This document shows, piece by piece, positions 1 to 5,777 of a DNA stretch of 7,401 bases. The stretch is from Dehalococcoidia bacterium (GTDB lineage: Bacteria > Chloroflexota > Dehalococcoidia > GIF9 > AB-539-J10): NCBI GenBank assembly GCA_029857995.1, contig JAOUFZ010000081.1, positions 1 through 7,401 on the forward strand, given 5' to 3'. The stretch's first letter is position 1. Every line of letters begins with the position of its first letter. The notes beneath the pieces were generated by a model. That model was not told the origin of the DNA. It worked only from the letters and a program-made list of their open reading frames with translations, and did no database searches. Both the position numbers and the translations under genes were made by a program.

Positions 1-342
1 GAGTGTCTGGGCCCACGTGGCGCCGAATCGGAGAGCCTCTGGATTATCCGAATAACCACCGAGAAAGACGATTGCCCCGAAAATGATGAAAATCACGCAA
101 CCAATGAGCGTGCAGATAGACCCGGCAAGCGCCAGTCCCCATCTCCTTCTTCTTAGGGCATAGATACCACCCACTATCGCTACTATTCCCCATATGATTA
201 AGGGAGCACCACTGATGGCGCCAAACCATCCCGCGCCATAGAATGCGAAAAATACAGCAAGTGCTATACCGGGGATCACACCAATGGCTCCTGCAATAAT
301 ACAGACTATGCCCGCGGCAGTTGGCTTCCGAGTTCTCTCCAT
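1..342 (-). CDS. Small multi-pass membrane protein, C-terminus cut by window edge
   Basis: Reading leftward from an ATG at 342 gives 114 codons without a stop up to the first base of the window, so the gene is partial at its 3' end. The product begins MERTRKPTAAGIVCIIAG. It has three clear hydrophobic stretches at about residues 9-33, 41-62 and 68-95, separated by glycine-rich turns. An RRRR cluster at residues 64-67 should mark a cytoplasmic loop. After residue 96 the chain becomes polar (YSDNPEALRF) and runs off the edge. The ribosome site is weak: AAGG lies about 10 bases before the ATG. I do not recognise a family with certainty; the composition recalls small uncharacterised integral membrane proteins. 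The consistent hydrophobic pattern makes this frame far more convincing than the overlapping frames. The gene diverges from the one at 857 and no function can be inferred. Confidence 0.75.
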   Translation of the reverse strand, partial: MERTRKPTAAGIVCIIAGAIGVIPGIALAVFFAFYGAGWFGAISGAPLIIWGIVAIVGGIYALRRRRWGLALAGSICTLIGCVIFIIFGAIVFLGGYSDNPEALRFGATWAQTL

Positions 343-552
343 CTCTTATCTGCCTTTATATTGCTCTATATAAGCGAATCTCATCTGCGGTAGTAATACG
401 AGAAGACCTCATAAGAAGAGTAACAAGTCTCCAAAAAGAAGTCAATGCCTTGTTCTCATTCAGGTATTGCACGGTGCCTGTCATCACCACTGATATACGT
501 TCCAACTGGGTTCATGCTCATTGACTGTGACACATAAGCTTCTGTCATGTCG

Positions 553-600
553 TTACACAAAATGACGAAAAGCGACCCAACATTTCTGACTTTTGTGTAA
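553..600. repeat. 10-bp perfect inverted repeat with 28-nt spacer
   Basis: TTACACAAAA at 553-562 is the exact reverse complement of TTTTGTGTAA at 591-600, with 28 bases between. The stem is AT-rich and no T-run follows on either strand, so it does not look like an intrinsic terminator. It could be a two-half-site operator, a remnant of a small mobile element's ends, or an RNA hairpin. Only the symmetry is seen directly; any role is a guess. Confidence 0.5.
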
Positions 601-788
601 TCTAGCCTTGACAGTTAGAACATCCTCGTTTGGAAGGACTGGTTTATCATGTACCATGGGACATTATGGTCAAATTGCTAACAAGGTTAGACAAATACCG
701 TTCCATCATTCCATAAGGAAGGCCAAATCCCTTCGCAAAGATTGCTCAATGCTCCGGCAAAGCCTCAAGCTATCCTGAGATTTCAGCG

Positions 789-798
789 AGCGCGCGCT
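789..798. promoter_or_regulatory. Perfect 10-bp palindrome upstream of promoter
   Basis: AGCGCGCGCT is a perfect palindrome ending 34 bases before the -10 element of the gene at 857, which puts it at about -45 to -55 relative to the expected transcription start. That is a common place for a dimeric activator site. The alternating CG tract can also be palindromic by chance, so this is a weak call. Confidence 0.2.
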
Positions 799-829
799 TC
801 ACAGCTTCTTATACGTGATGGTTGGCTGG

Positions 830-838
830 TGGTATAAT
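830..838 (+). promoter_or_regulatory. Extended -10 promoter of the secreted-protein gene
   Basis: TGGTATAAT is a perfect TATAAT hexamer preceded by the TGn extension that can replace a good -35 element in housekeeping-sigma promoters. The best -35 at 18 bp spacing (TTATAC, 809-814) is poor. Transcription would start near 845, giving a leader of only about a dozen bases before the ATG at 857, so the GAGAG at 846-850 would lie at the very 5' end of the message. Confidence 0.55.
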
Positions 839-856
839 TGAAGTGAGAGAAAGCAA

Positions 857-1222
857 ATGAGAATAGCTATTCTAATCTGCTGTATTCTTGCATTGGTCTT
901 TTTAGCCTTGATTGGCTTATCATACAATCCGGGATTTGCGGCAGAGGTTTCCGTTACCGGCATAGATAACGGGGTCACAATTCAGAATGTAGGAGGCACT
1001 CCTTGCCTTGTTATTGTCAGTTTGCTTGAAGGTGAGCAACAGTTTGAGCTGGCGGTCGGTGCAAATGTAACGCTTGTAACGCTTAGTCACATAACAAACC
1101 CGTTTAACGTTGGAGCATTTGGCGGGCCTATTGTCTGCTTGGATTTGGTGCATCTGTTTAAGCCAGCGGACGGTTGGCCAGGAATCACATATAATCTATC
1201 CTCAAACTTCACTGACCCCTGA
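857..1222 (+). CDS. Secreted small beta-rich protein of unknown function
   Basis: Encodes 121 residues. Residues 1-29 form a typical Sec signal peptide: a short positive start (MR), a long hydrophobic core (IAILICCILALVFLALIGL) and a likely cleavage site after the FAA at 27-29. The two cysteines at 8-9 are too near the N-terminus and in the wrong context for a lipobox. The mature part of about 92 residues is rich in beta-forming residues. Its pattern VTIQNVGGTPCLVIV, then EGEQQFELAVGANVTL, resembles the strand layout of CARDB-like or similar beta-sandwich domains; this is a resemblance only. Just two cysteines remain after cleavage, C50 and C94, which could form one disulfide. Start choice: the ATG at 857 follows GAGAG with a 6-base gap and an extended -10 promoter. 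The protein is probably exported, with role unknown. No obvious terminator follows. Confidence 0.75.
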   Translation: MRIAILICCILALVFLALIGLSYNPGFAAEVSVTGIDNGVTIQNVGGTPCLVIVSLLEGEQQFELAVGANVTLVTLSHITNPFNVGAFGGPIVCLDLVHLFKPADGWPGITYNLSSNFTDP

Positions 1223-1320
1223 TGCATGCGACCGGACTACTGCAAACATCGTAGTTAGGGGACTTCCGTCCTGGATTTAACGAACTCAAAGTAGAGCTAG
1301 AGCGTCACAGCCCCATAAGA

Positions 1321-1343
1321 TTAGTGGATGCAATTTCGATAAA
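1321..1343. repeat. Imperfect 23-bp direct repeat, left copy
   Basis: This 23-base stretch (TTAGTG at its start, CGATAAA at its end) matches 1792-1814 at 19 of 23 positions in the same orientation. The two copies bracket the small membrane-protein gene at 1473 and its promoter. The match could be a remnant of a duplication or insertion, or chance between similar non-coding sequences. Confidence 0.3.
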
Positions 1344-1389
1344 GCCCGAACTGTCCTCAGACTTTATGCCAGTGCATCCTTTAGGTGTA

Positions 1390-1418
1390 TTGACATCTCC
1401 CATTAGCTCACATATGAT
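1390..1418 (+). promoter_or_regulatory. Near-consensus sigma-70 type promoter
   Basis: TTGACA (1390-1395) is a perfect -35 hexamer, followed by exactly 17 bases and then TATGAT (1413-1418), five of six to the -10 consensus. Transcription should start near 1425, about 48 bases before the ATG at 1473. The leader contains a small imperfect hairpin (CCGT at 1435-1438 pairing with ACGG at 1448-1451), then the ribosome site AGGAG at 1461-1465. This is the best-matching promoter in the window. Confidence 0.75.
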
Positions 1419-1472
1419 ATATGTAAAAGAGAACCCGTGAAGGGCTTACGGCCTTAGTATAGGAGAGGAGCT

Positions 1473-1772
1473 ATGAGTAAGAATGACTATAGTATTGCGA
1501 TTAACAAGAATGACGACGCCATTGTAGTTACATACAGGAGAGAATGGGTGGCAAAGGCTAGGGTAACGTCTTTGGGTTTCGCTATTGCGTTTGTGTTGGT
1601 GGGAATAACGCTGGTGGTTACACTTATATGGTTGCAGAACGTCGTGTCGGTTGCCGATGTCTCACTTACCATAATCTCCTTCGCTTTAGCTGGTGGTTCT
1701 ATGAGGAGGTTTCTACGTTACCGAAGGTGGTTAGGAGAATTTGAAAGGTCTACGAGTGAGAAGAGGGGATAG
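1473..1772 (+). CDS. Small two-helix membrane protein, function unknown
   Basis: Encodes 99 residues. A polar, charged N-terminus of about 31 residues (MSKNDYSIAINKNDDAIVV) is followed by two hydrophobic helices at about 32-56 and 60-76. A strongly basic segment (RRFLRYRR, 79-86) and a charged tail to residue 99 follow. With basic residues on both sides (REWVAKAR before helix 1), the positive-inside rule predicts both ends in the cytoplasm and a short outer loop near 57-60. The start is well supported: AGGAG at 1461-1465 lies 7 bases before the ATG, downstream of a near-consensus promoter. I do not recognise the family. The strong promoter and stand-alone position suggest steady expression. 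The gene runs toward ligA, and only 58 bases separate the two stop codons; no clear hairpin terminator is visible between them. Confidence 0.7.
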   Translation: MSKNDYSIAINKNDDAIVVTYRREWVAKARVTSLGFAIAFVLVGITLVVTLIWLQNVVSVADVSLTIISFALAGGSMRRFLRYRRWLGEFERSTSEKRG

Positions 1773-1791
1773 GTTGTAACGGCCGATAGGC

Positions 1792-1814
1792 TTAGTGAAT
1801 CCAATCCCGATAAA
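1792..1814. repeat. Imperfect 23-bp direct repeat, right copy
   Basis: Partner of 1321-1343, with 19 of 23 identical and differences at positions 7, 10, 15 and 16 of the repeat. It lies in the 58-base gap between the convergent stops of the small membrane-protein gene and ligA. Confidence 0.3.
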
Positions 1815-1830
1815 CTGAGAGTTAAGATAG

Positions 1831-3864
1831 TTACTGTAATTTGTCTTCAGCCTTATCCAGAAACTGCAGAAACTCAGCTTCGGTGAGCGTCTTTGTTGCC
1901 AGCTTCTCTGCTTTGGCTAGCTTCGAGCCAGGGTCGGCACCCATCACCACATAGGAAGTCTTCCTGGTGACATCCGAGCCGGCTTTGCCACCGAGAGCCT
2001 CTATTTTCGCTTCTGCCTCCGAGCGGGGGAACGATTCCAGCTTCCCGGTTAAAACAAATTCCAGTCCAGCCAAAGGCAGTTCCTCAGACCGGGCCTCCTT
2101 ACCTTTCTCTTTTTCCAGTCTGACACCGGCCTTCCTGAGCTTCTCAATAATGTGCGTGTTTCCTTCCTGTCTGAAAAAGGCAACGATGCCTTCAGCTATC
2201 TTGGGGCCGATAGATGGAATCGTCGAAAGGTCTTCCTCACTCGCTTTGGCCAGGTCGTCTATGCTGTGAAAGTGCTCTGCCAGCAGCTCGGCATACTGGT
2301 CACCCACATGAGTGATTCCCAGGGCAAAGATGACCCGGGCTAAGGGTCTATTCTTGCTTTTCTCGATGGAGCTAAGTACATTGGAGGCGCTTTTGTCGGC
2401 CATTCTTTCCAGACTGAGCAGCTTCTCCCTGGTGAGGTAGTACAAATCGGCAGCATCCTTTATCAAACCGTCCTGGAACAAAGCCTGGCATAGCTTTTCA
2501 CCCACGCCATCTATATCCATGGCCCCGCGGCTGACAAAGTGTTTGATTCTCTCCAGGGCTTGAGAAGGGCAGGTAGCGTTGGTGCACCGGTGCATGGCTT
2601 CGCCTTCGGGCTTTATGACCTCGCTACCACAGACAGGGCAACGGGCGGGCATGTGGAAGACTTTCTCCTTGCCGGTACGGCGGCTGACAATAGGTTCTAC
2701 AATCTCAGGAATGACCTCGCCAGCGCGCTGCACCACGACCCAGTCTCCAATCCTGATGTCCTTGCGGTGAATGTCTTCCTCGTTATGCAATGCTGCCGAG
2801 CTGATAACCACGCCACCTACTCGAACTGGCTCTAGAATAGCGTAAGGGTTAAGGCTGCCCGTTCTGCCCACGTTTATGCCGATGTCAAGTAGCTTTGTGG
2901 TGCCCTGAACGCCGGGGAACTTATAGGCAATGGCCCATCTGGGCTCGTGGGCCACAGTGCCCAGCTCCTGCTGAAGGGCAATGGAATTGACCTTGGCCAC
3001 TATGCCATCAGCCTCGTAGGGAGACTTTTCCCGGCTTTCTGCCCAGCTCTGATGGTATTTCTCCGCCTCATCGAGGGAACGGACCAAAGCGATATTGGGG
3101 TTTATCTTGAAGCCCAGGGACTTGAGGTATTGCATGATTTCCCAGTGAGTGTCAGGCACCGCTTTGCCTTCAGCCCAGCCCAGTCCATAGACGAATATGT
3201 CGAGAGGACGTCGAGCGGTGATGCTGGAATCGAGCTGTCTTACCGAGCCGGCGGCAGCGTTCCTGGGATTGGCAAAGAGCGGCAGCTCCTCCTTGGCCCT
3301 TTCTTCATTGAGCTTCTTGAAGCCAGCTTTAGGAAGATAGACTTCACCGCGAACTTCAAATCTGGGCGGCGCATCCTTGGGTACGGAAAGGGGAATGCTT
3401 CTGACGGTTTTCAAGTTCTGTGTGATGTTCTCACCACGGTAGCCATCTCCCCTGGTTGCTCCTGTGACGAGCAATCCATCAACATAGGTCAAGGCTACCG
3501 CCAGCCCGTCGATTTTGGGTTCGCAGACAAGGTCAAACTGGCGCCCGCCCAAAAGGTTGCTTACTCTTTTATGCCAGGCTGCCAGTTCTTCGTAAGAAAA
3601 AGCATTGGCCAGGCTCAGCAAAGGCTGGGGATGTTCGACAACCCCGAACGCCTCTACAGGAGGTGCTCCGATCCTTTGCGTGGGAGAATCCGGGGTAACA
3701 AGCTCAGGATGCTCATGCTCAAGCTGCCTGAGCTCCTTCATCAACTCATCGTACTCGGCATCGCTGACTTCGGGGCTGTCCAGCACGTAGTAGCGGTAAT
3801 TGTGGTGATTGATTGTCTCCCGCAGCTCTTCTATTCTCTGCTTGACCTTATTTACGTCTCTCAT
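1831..3864 (-). CDS. ligA: NAD-dependent DNA ligase LigA
   Basis: This enzyme seals nicks in duplex DNA during replication and repair, using NAD+ to adenylate an active-site lysine. The 677-residue product is full length for the family and shows every expected part in order. The N-terminal Ia domain has the HNYRYYVLDSPEVSDAEYD region (21-39) that binds NMN. The nucleotidyltransferase domain has the catalytic lysine K117 in CEPKIDG, GATRGDGYRGENIT (135-148), GEVYLP (173-178), ADGIVAK (285-291) and AIAYKF (311-316). An OB fold follows. A four-cysteine zinc finger uses C409, C412, C427 and C432. Helix-hairpin-helix repeats span about 440-580 (for example IDGVGEKL and IPSIGPKIAEGI), and a C-terminal BRCT domain lies at about 597-670. 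The ATG at 3864 has GGAG 4 bases upstream. The gene lies 113 bases downstream of the QueG-like gene on the same strand; a -10-like site in that gap suggests its own promoter. Nothing looks broken. Confidence 0.98.
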   Translation of the reverse strand: MRDVNKVKQRIEELRETINHHNYRYYVLDSPEVSDAEYDELMKELRQLEHEHPELVTPDSPTQRIGAPPVEAFGVVEHPQPLLSLANAFSYEELAAWHKRVSNLLGGRQFDLVCEPKIDGLAVALTYVDGLLVTGATRGDGYRGENITQNLKTVRSIPLSVPKDAPPRFEVRGEVYLPKAGFKKLNEERAKEELPLFANPRNAAAGSVRQLDSSITARRPLDIFVYGLGWAEGKAVPDTHWEIMQYLKSLGFKINPNIALVRSLDEAEKYHQSWAESREKSPYEADGIVAKVNSIALQQELGTVAHEPRWAIAYKFPGVQGTTKLLDIGINVGRTGSLNPYAILEPVRVGGVVISSAALHNEEDIHRKDIRIGDWVVVQRAGEVIPEIVEPIVSRRTGKEKVFHMPARCPVCGSEVIKPEGEAMHRCTNATCPSQALERIKHFVSRGAMDIDGVGEKLCQALFQDGLIKDAADLYYLTREKLLSLERMADKSASNVLSSIEKSKNRPLARVIFALGITHVGDQYAELLAEHFHSIDDLAKASEEDLSTIPSIGPKIAEGIVAFFRQEGNTHIIEKLRKAGVRLEKEKGKEARSEELPLAGLEFVLTGKLESFPRSEAEAKIEALGGKAGSDVTRKTSYVVMGADPGSKLAKAEKLATKTLTEAEFLQFLDKAEDKLQ

Positions 3865-3876
3865 AAGGCTCCGTCG

Positions 3877-3888
3877 ATTATAATATTA
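3877..3888 (-). promoter_or_regulatory. Possible ligA -10 region
   Basis: On the minus strand the sequence TAATATTATAAT contains two overlapping -10-like hexamers: TAATAT, and a perfect TATAAT at 3882-3877. The perfect one would leave only about 6 bases of leader, too short to include the GGAG ribosome site. The upstream hexamer, paired with TGCACA 16 bp away (four of six to TTGACA), fits better. Read-through from the QueG-like gene is also possible, since no terminator is clear between the two. Confidence 0.35.
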
Positions 3889-3977
3889 CCATAGCTAGAA
3901 TGGCTGTGCAGAGATGTCGCTGACAAGACGCAGATTGTGAAAAGCAAACTGCGGAGACTACCCAGGAAAGTCTTGGC

Positions 3978-4694
3978 TTATTTGTTTCTGCCGAACGGAC
4001 AGATATAAACGCATATACCGCAAGCCCTGTGAAAAGTCTCTCGTTTGCTTAGATAGTGGTCGCATGCTTCAGCGGCGAATATCTCGCTCCTCGGTCTGGG
4101 CTTATCGAAAGCCTGTCCTGTAAAGGCATGGGCCGGACAACCTTTCACACATGAATTGCAGTCACGGCACATCTCATCCACAGGCGTTCCCGCTTCTAAC
4201 GGAGCATCTGTGAGCACCGTACCCCACCTCACGCGGGGGCCGTGTTCCGGTGTAATGAGCAACGCACTCTTACCAATCCATCCCATCCCGGCCAAATGAG
4301 CCGCTAATTTATGGGAGAACGTGCCAGTAAGCTTGGTTCTATCCACTGTTTGGGACGACGGGACAGGGAAAGCTTGAAAACCAGCTCTACCCAGGGATTG
4401 GGCCAACAGCAAGGAAATTGAGTCTATGCGGGGATTTACGATTTGATACACGTAATACCAATAATTACTCAGGGCAGCGATATTCTTATGATGGACCAGC
4501 GTATTTAAAATGCCATCTGCAAGAACGAAGCCATGAGAAACAGCTCGGGGAAACTGAGTTAAGAATTCTCCGCTCTGCTCGGAAATACGCCGTGTGGCAG
4601 GAGCAAGGTCAGCTATACCGAAGTAAGTTGATCCCATATCCTTGGCCAGAGATTCCAGCTTGCTTCTGAGATTAGCTTTGCCCGTATCTTTCAT
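3978..4694 (-). CDS. Short QueG-like (DUF1730-type) protein with two [4Fe-4S] clusters
   Basis: The 238-residue product resembles the epoxyqueuosine reductase group (COG1600). True QueG uses cobalamin and two [4Fe-4S] clusters for the last step of queuosine synthesis in tRNA. The family hallmark AGMGWIGKSALLITPEHG is at 135-152. The ferredoxin-like end has C176, C179, C182 and C186 followed by P, then C211 (in ACDHYL, matching the CISYLT-type cysteine of QueG), then C225, C228 and C232 followed by P. That makes eight ligands for two clusters. D118 (VDRT) may correspond to the catalytic aspartate, but its spacing to GWIGK is about four residues longer than I recall for QueG. The protein ends directly after the last cluster (CPFGRNK), without the extra C-terminal region of QueG (about 300-390 residues), so it is probably a paralogue with another redox role. 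AGGAG lies 6 bases before the ATG. It is cytoplasmic, with no signal peptide. Family call firm, substrate unknown. Confidence 0.85.
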   Translation of the reverse strand: MKDTGKANLRSKLESLAKDMGSTYFGIADLAPATRRISEQSGEFLTQFPRAVSHGFVLADGILNTLVHHKNIAALSNYWYYVYQIVNPRIDSISLLLAQSLGRAGFQAFPVPSSQTVDRTKLTGTFSHKLAAHLAGMGWIGKSALLITPEHGPRVRWGTVLTDAPLEAGTPVDEMCRDCNSCVKGCPAHAFTGQAFDKPRPRSEIFAAEACDHYLSKRETFHRACGICVYICPFGRNK

Positions 4695-4712
4695 AGCTGA
4701 CTCCTGTGTGTA

Positions 4713-4721
4713 AGTATAGCA
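4713..4721 (-). promoter_or_regulatory. Extended -10 promoter of the QueG-like gene
   Basis: The minus strand reads TGCTATACT from 4721 to 4713: a five-of-six -10 hexamer with the TGn extension. No good -35 is present at 16-18 bp. Transcription would begin near 4706, just before the AGGAG ribosome site at 4705-4701, so the leader would be about a dozen bases. Confidence 0.5.
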
Positions 4722-4795
4722 CAGCCAGGCTTCTCAACCTCGGTTTTGAGCTCGCGGGAGAGGGTCGTTAGATTACCTCCTAATTCTACGATATT

Positions 4796-4804
4796 TGCTA
4801 TAAT
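4796..4804 (+). promoter_or_regulatory. Extended -10 promoter of the ClpP-like gene
   Basis: TGCTATAAT is a perfect -10 hexamer with the TGn extension, about 54 bases before the ATG at 4858. There is no recognisable -35 at the right distance. It is arranged back-to-back with the promoter at 4713-4721; the -10 elements are about 75 bases apart, so regulators bound between them could affect both genes. Confidence 0.55.
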
Positions 4805-4857
4805 CAAGGCAGATTCACAGAAATGAGTTAGAGTATAAGCTAGAAGGAGGAGGCAAC

Positions 4858-5448
4858 ATGGCTACGAAACCAGTTGTGATCAGGTTTTTCGCCCCGGTGA
4901 TTGATGCCACGGTCAATGCTCTGATGAGTGCCGTTGACCAGAAAATGAAGCAAGGGATAAAAGATTTCATCATCCTTCTCTCTTCACCGGGAGGTTCAGT
5001 CATTCATGGTTTGAGCGCATATAATTATTTGAAGGGGTTGCCTGCTTCGATAACTACGCACAATTTCGGCAGCGTGGACTCGATAGGCATTGTTATGTAC
5101 TGTGCCGGTTCGAAGAGACTCTCAGTACCGCAGGCACGGTTCCTATTTCACGGCGTTAATGTTCAGTTTAGAGGGGAACAGAATTTAGATGAGAAACTGC
5201 TGGAGGAAAGGTTAAAGGGGTTGAGGATTGACATGGAGAATATTGCCAAGGTAATCGCAGCCAACACGGGTAAAAGCGCCAAAGACGCTACTGATGCCAT
5301 GATTGAGAGGATAACCTTGAATCCCGAGGAAGCGCGGTCCTGGGGCCTGGTGCACGAAATCAAGTCCGAGCTATTTGAAGAGGGCAGTGAGGTGATTGCC
5401 ATACAATTCCAGCAGCAACCACAACAACTGCCGAAGCTGCCACATTAG
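4858..5448 (+). CDS. ClpP-like serine peptidase (crotonase fold)
   Basis: The 196-residue product has the ClpP/crotonase-type layout. LLSSPGGSVIHGLSAYNYL (40-58) matches the ClpP segment with the oxyanion-hole glycines (INSPGG-type). GSVDSIGIVMYCAGSKRL (71-88) matches the nucleophile region, making S75 the likely catalytic serine. RFLFHGV (94-100) supplies H98 in place of the ClpP MIHQP histidine. LNPEEARSWGLVHEI (154-168) matches the C-terminal (L)SAxEAxxYGLVD motif. In my ungapped alignment the column of the catalytic aspartate holds R151, with E150 beside it, so the acid is shifted or missing. There is no signal peptide or membrane helix, so it is cytoplasmic. The tail is rich in Gln and Pro (QFQQQPQQLPKLPH). 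The ATG follows a near-perfect AAGGAGG with a 7-base gap. No Clp ATPase gene is nearby, so its partner is unknown. It is not the housekeeping ClpP and could act alone as a peptidase or have lost activity. Confidence 0.85.
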   Translation: MATKPVVIRFFAPVIDATVNALMSAVDQKMKQGIKDFIILLSSPGGSVIHGLSAYNYLKGLPASITTHNFGSVDSIGIVMYCAGSKRLSVPQARFLFHGVNVQFRGEQNLDEKLLEERLKGLRIDMENIAKVIAANTGKSAKDATDAMIERITLNPEEARSWGLVHEIKSELFEEGSEVIAIQFQQQPQQLPKLPH

Positions 5449-5549
5449 CCGGGAAGCGTGTGCTCTGCCATTCCCTTGTTTCCAACAACGTGATTCGTAG
5501 CCTATTACCTACGGGTCTCGATGCTATGCTCCAAAGTCATAAGCAATTT

Positions 5550-5608
5550 GTCATAGCCAGCTAATCTACTCCCTGTGCCCTTATGCGTTTAGAACATTGG
5601 GCTATGAC
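5550..5608. repeat. 9-bp inverted repeat upstream of the MITE-like element
   Basis: GTCATAGCC (5550-5558) is the exact reverse complement of GGCTATGAC (5600-5608), separated by 41 bases. A shorter related GCTATG occurs at 5523-5528. It lies immediately left of the MITE-like element, and its GTCAT end recalls the element's own terminus, so it may be an older degraded remnant. Chance is not excluded. Confidence 0.3.
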
Positions 5609-5614
5609 CTTCCG

Positions 5615-5737
5615 TGTCATTGCGAGCCCCGACTTGTCGGGGCGTGGCAATCTGATTGTGAAGCTGGAGCGTGTTGTAGTTGAGCCCATGGATCTCGCAT
5701 GGAGATTGCTTCGTCGCTGTCGCTCCTCGCAATGACA
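5615..5737. mobile_element. MITE-like interspersed repeat, complete copy with 12-bp TIRs
   Basis: The 123-bp element is bounded by perfect 12-bp terminal inverted repeats, TGTCATTGCGAG (5615-5626) and CTCGCAATGACA (5726-5737). A second, internal pair, GCAATCT (5647-5653) and AGATTGC (5703-5709), lies in mirrored positions, so the two arms can fold into one long imperfect hairpin. The left arm also carries its own GC-rich hairpin (5627-5642). There is no coding capacity, so any movement would depend on a transposase supplied elsewhere. No target-site duplication is visible at the ends. From memory, repeats starting this way are common in environmental bacterial genomes; I cannot count copies here beyond the one at 7356. 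It sits between the ClpP-like gene and the ligase promoter. Confidence 0.8.
5627..5642. repeat. GC-rich perfect hairpin inside the left arm of the repeat
   Basis: CCCCGACTTGTCGGGG is perfectly self-complementary around a central TT, giving six to seven base pairs as RNA or single-stranded DNA. The copy at 7356 lacks this hairpin and has CGAA in its place, so the hairpin is a variable insert within the arm. No T-run follows, so it is not a standard terminator. Confidence 0.7.
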
Positions 5738-5777
5738 AAAGAAAAGTGTGGCTAAGCTGCTGAATGAGGGCAAAGAC

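Larger units (their letters stand above)
343..856. other. Gene-poor intergenic region between divergent genes
   Basis: This 514-base stretch separates the leftward membrane-protein gene from the rightward secreted-protein gene. Its short reading frames (for example 321-524 and 593-778) have no good ribosome site, no recognisable domain and no signal or membrane pattern, so I do not call genes. It contains a 10-bp perfect inverted repeat (553-562 with 591-600), a 10-bp GC-only-core palindrome (789-798) and the promoter of the downstream gene (830-838). The part around 600-780 could be decayed coding sequence, but I could not identify it. Confidence 0.6.

Noticed and set aside
593..778. Possible decayed gene or transposase fragment in the gap before 857
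   Set aside because: Minus-strand translation of about 600-780 gives stretches such as ERYLSNL that faintly recall a transposase N-terminus, but with stops and no second motif. Too weak to call a pseudogene.
1260..1271. GGAC-TTCC-GTCC hairpin after the secreted-protein gene
   Set aside because: A four-base stem without a following T-run; not enough for a terminator.
2947..3894. A 315-residue open frame antisense to ligA
   Set aside because: It lies almost wholly within the well-supported ligA gene, shows no recognisable domain, and is explained by codon use on the coding strand. It is a shadow frame.
3955..3973. Inverted AGACT/AGTCT between the QueG-like gene and ligA
   Set aside because: A five-base stem with a nine-base loop and no T-run; likely chance.
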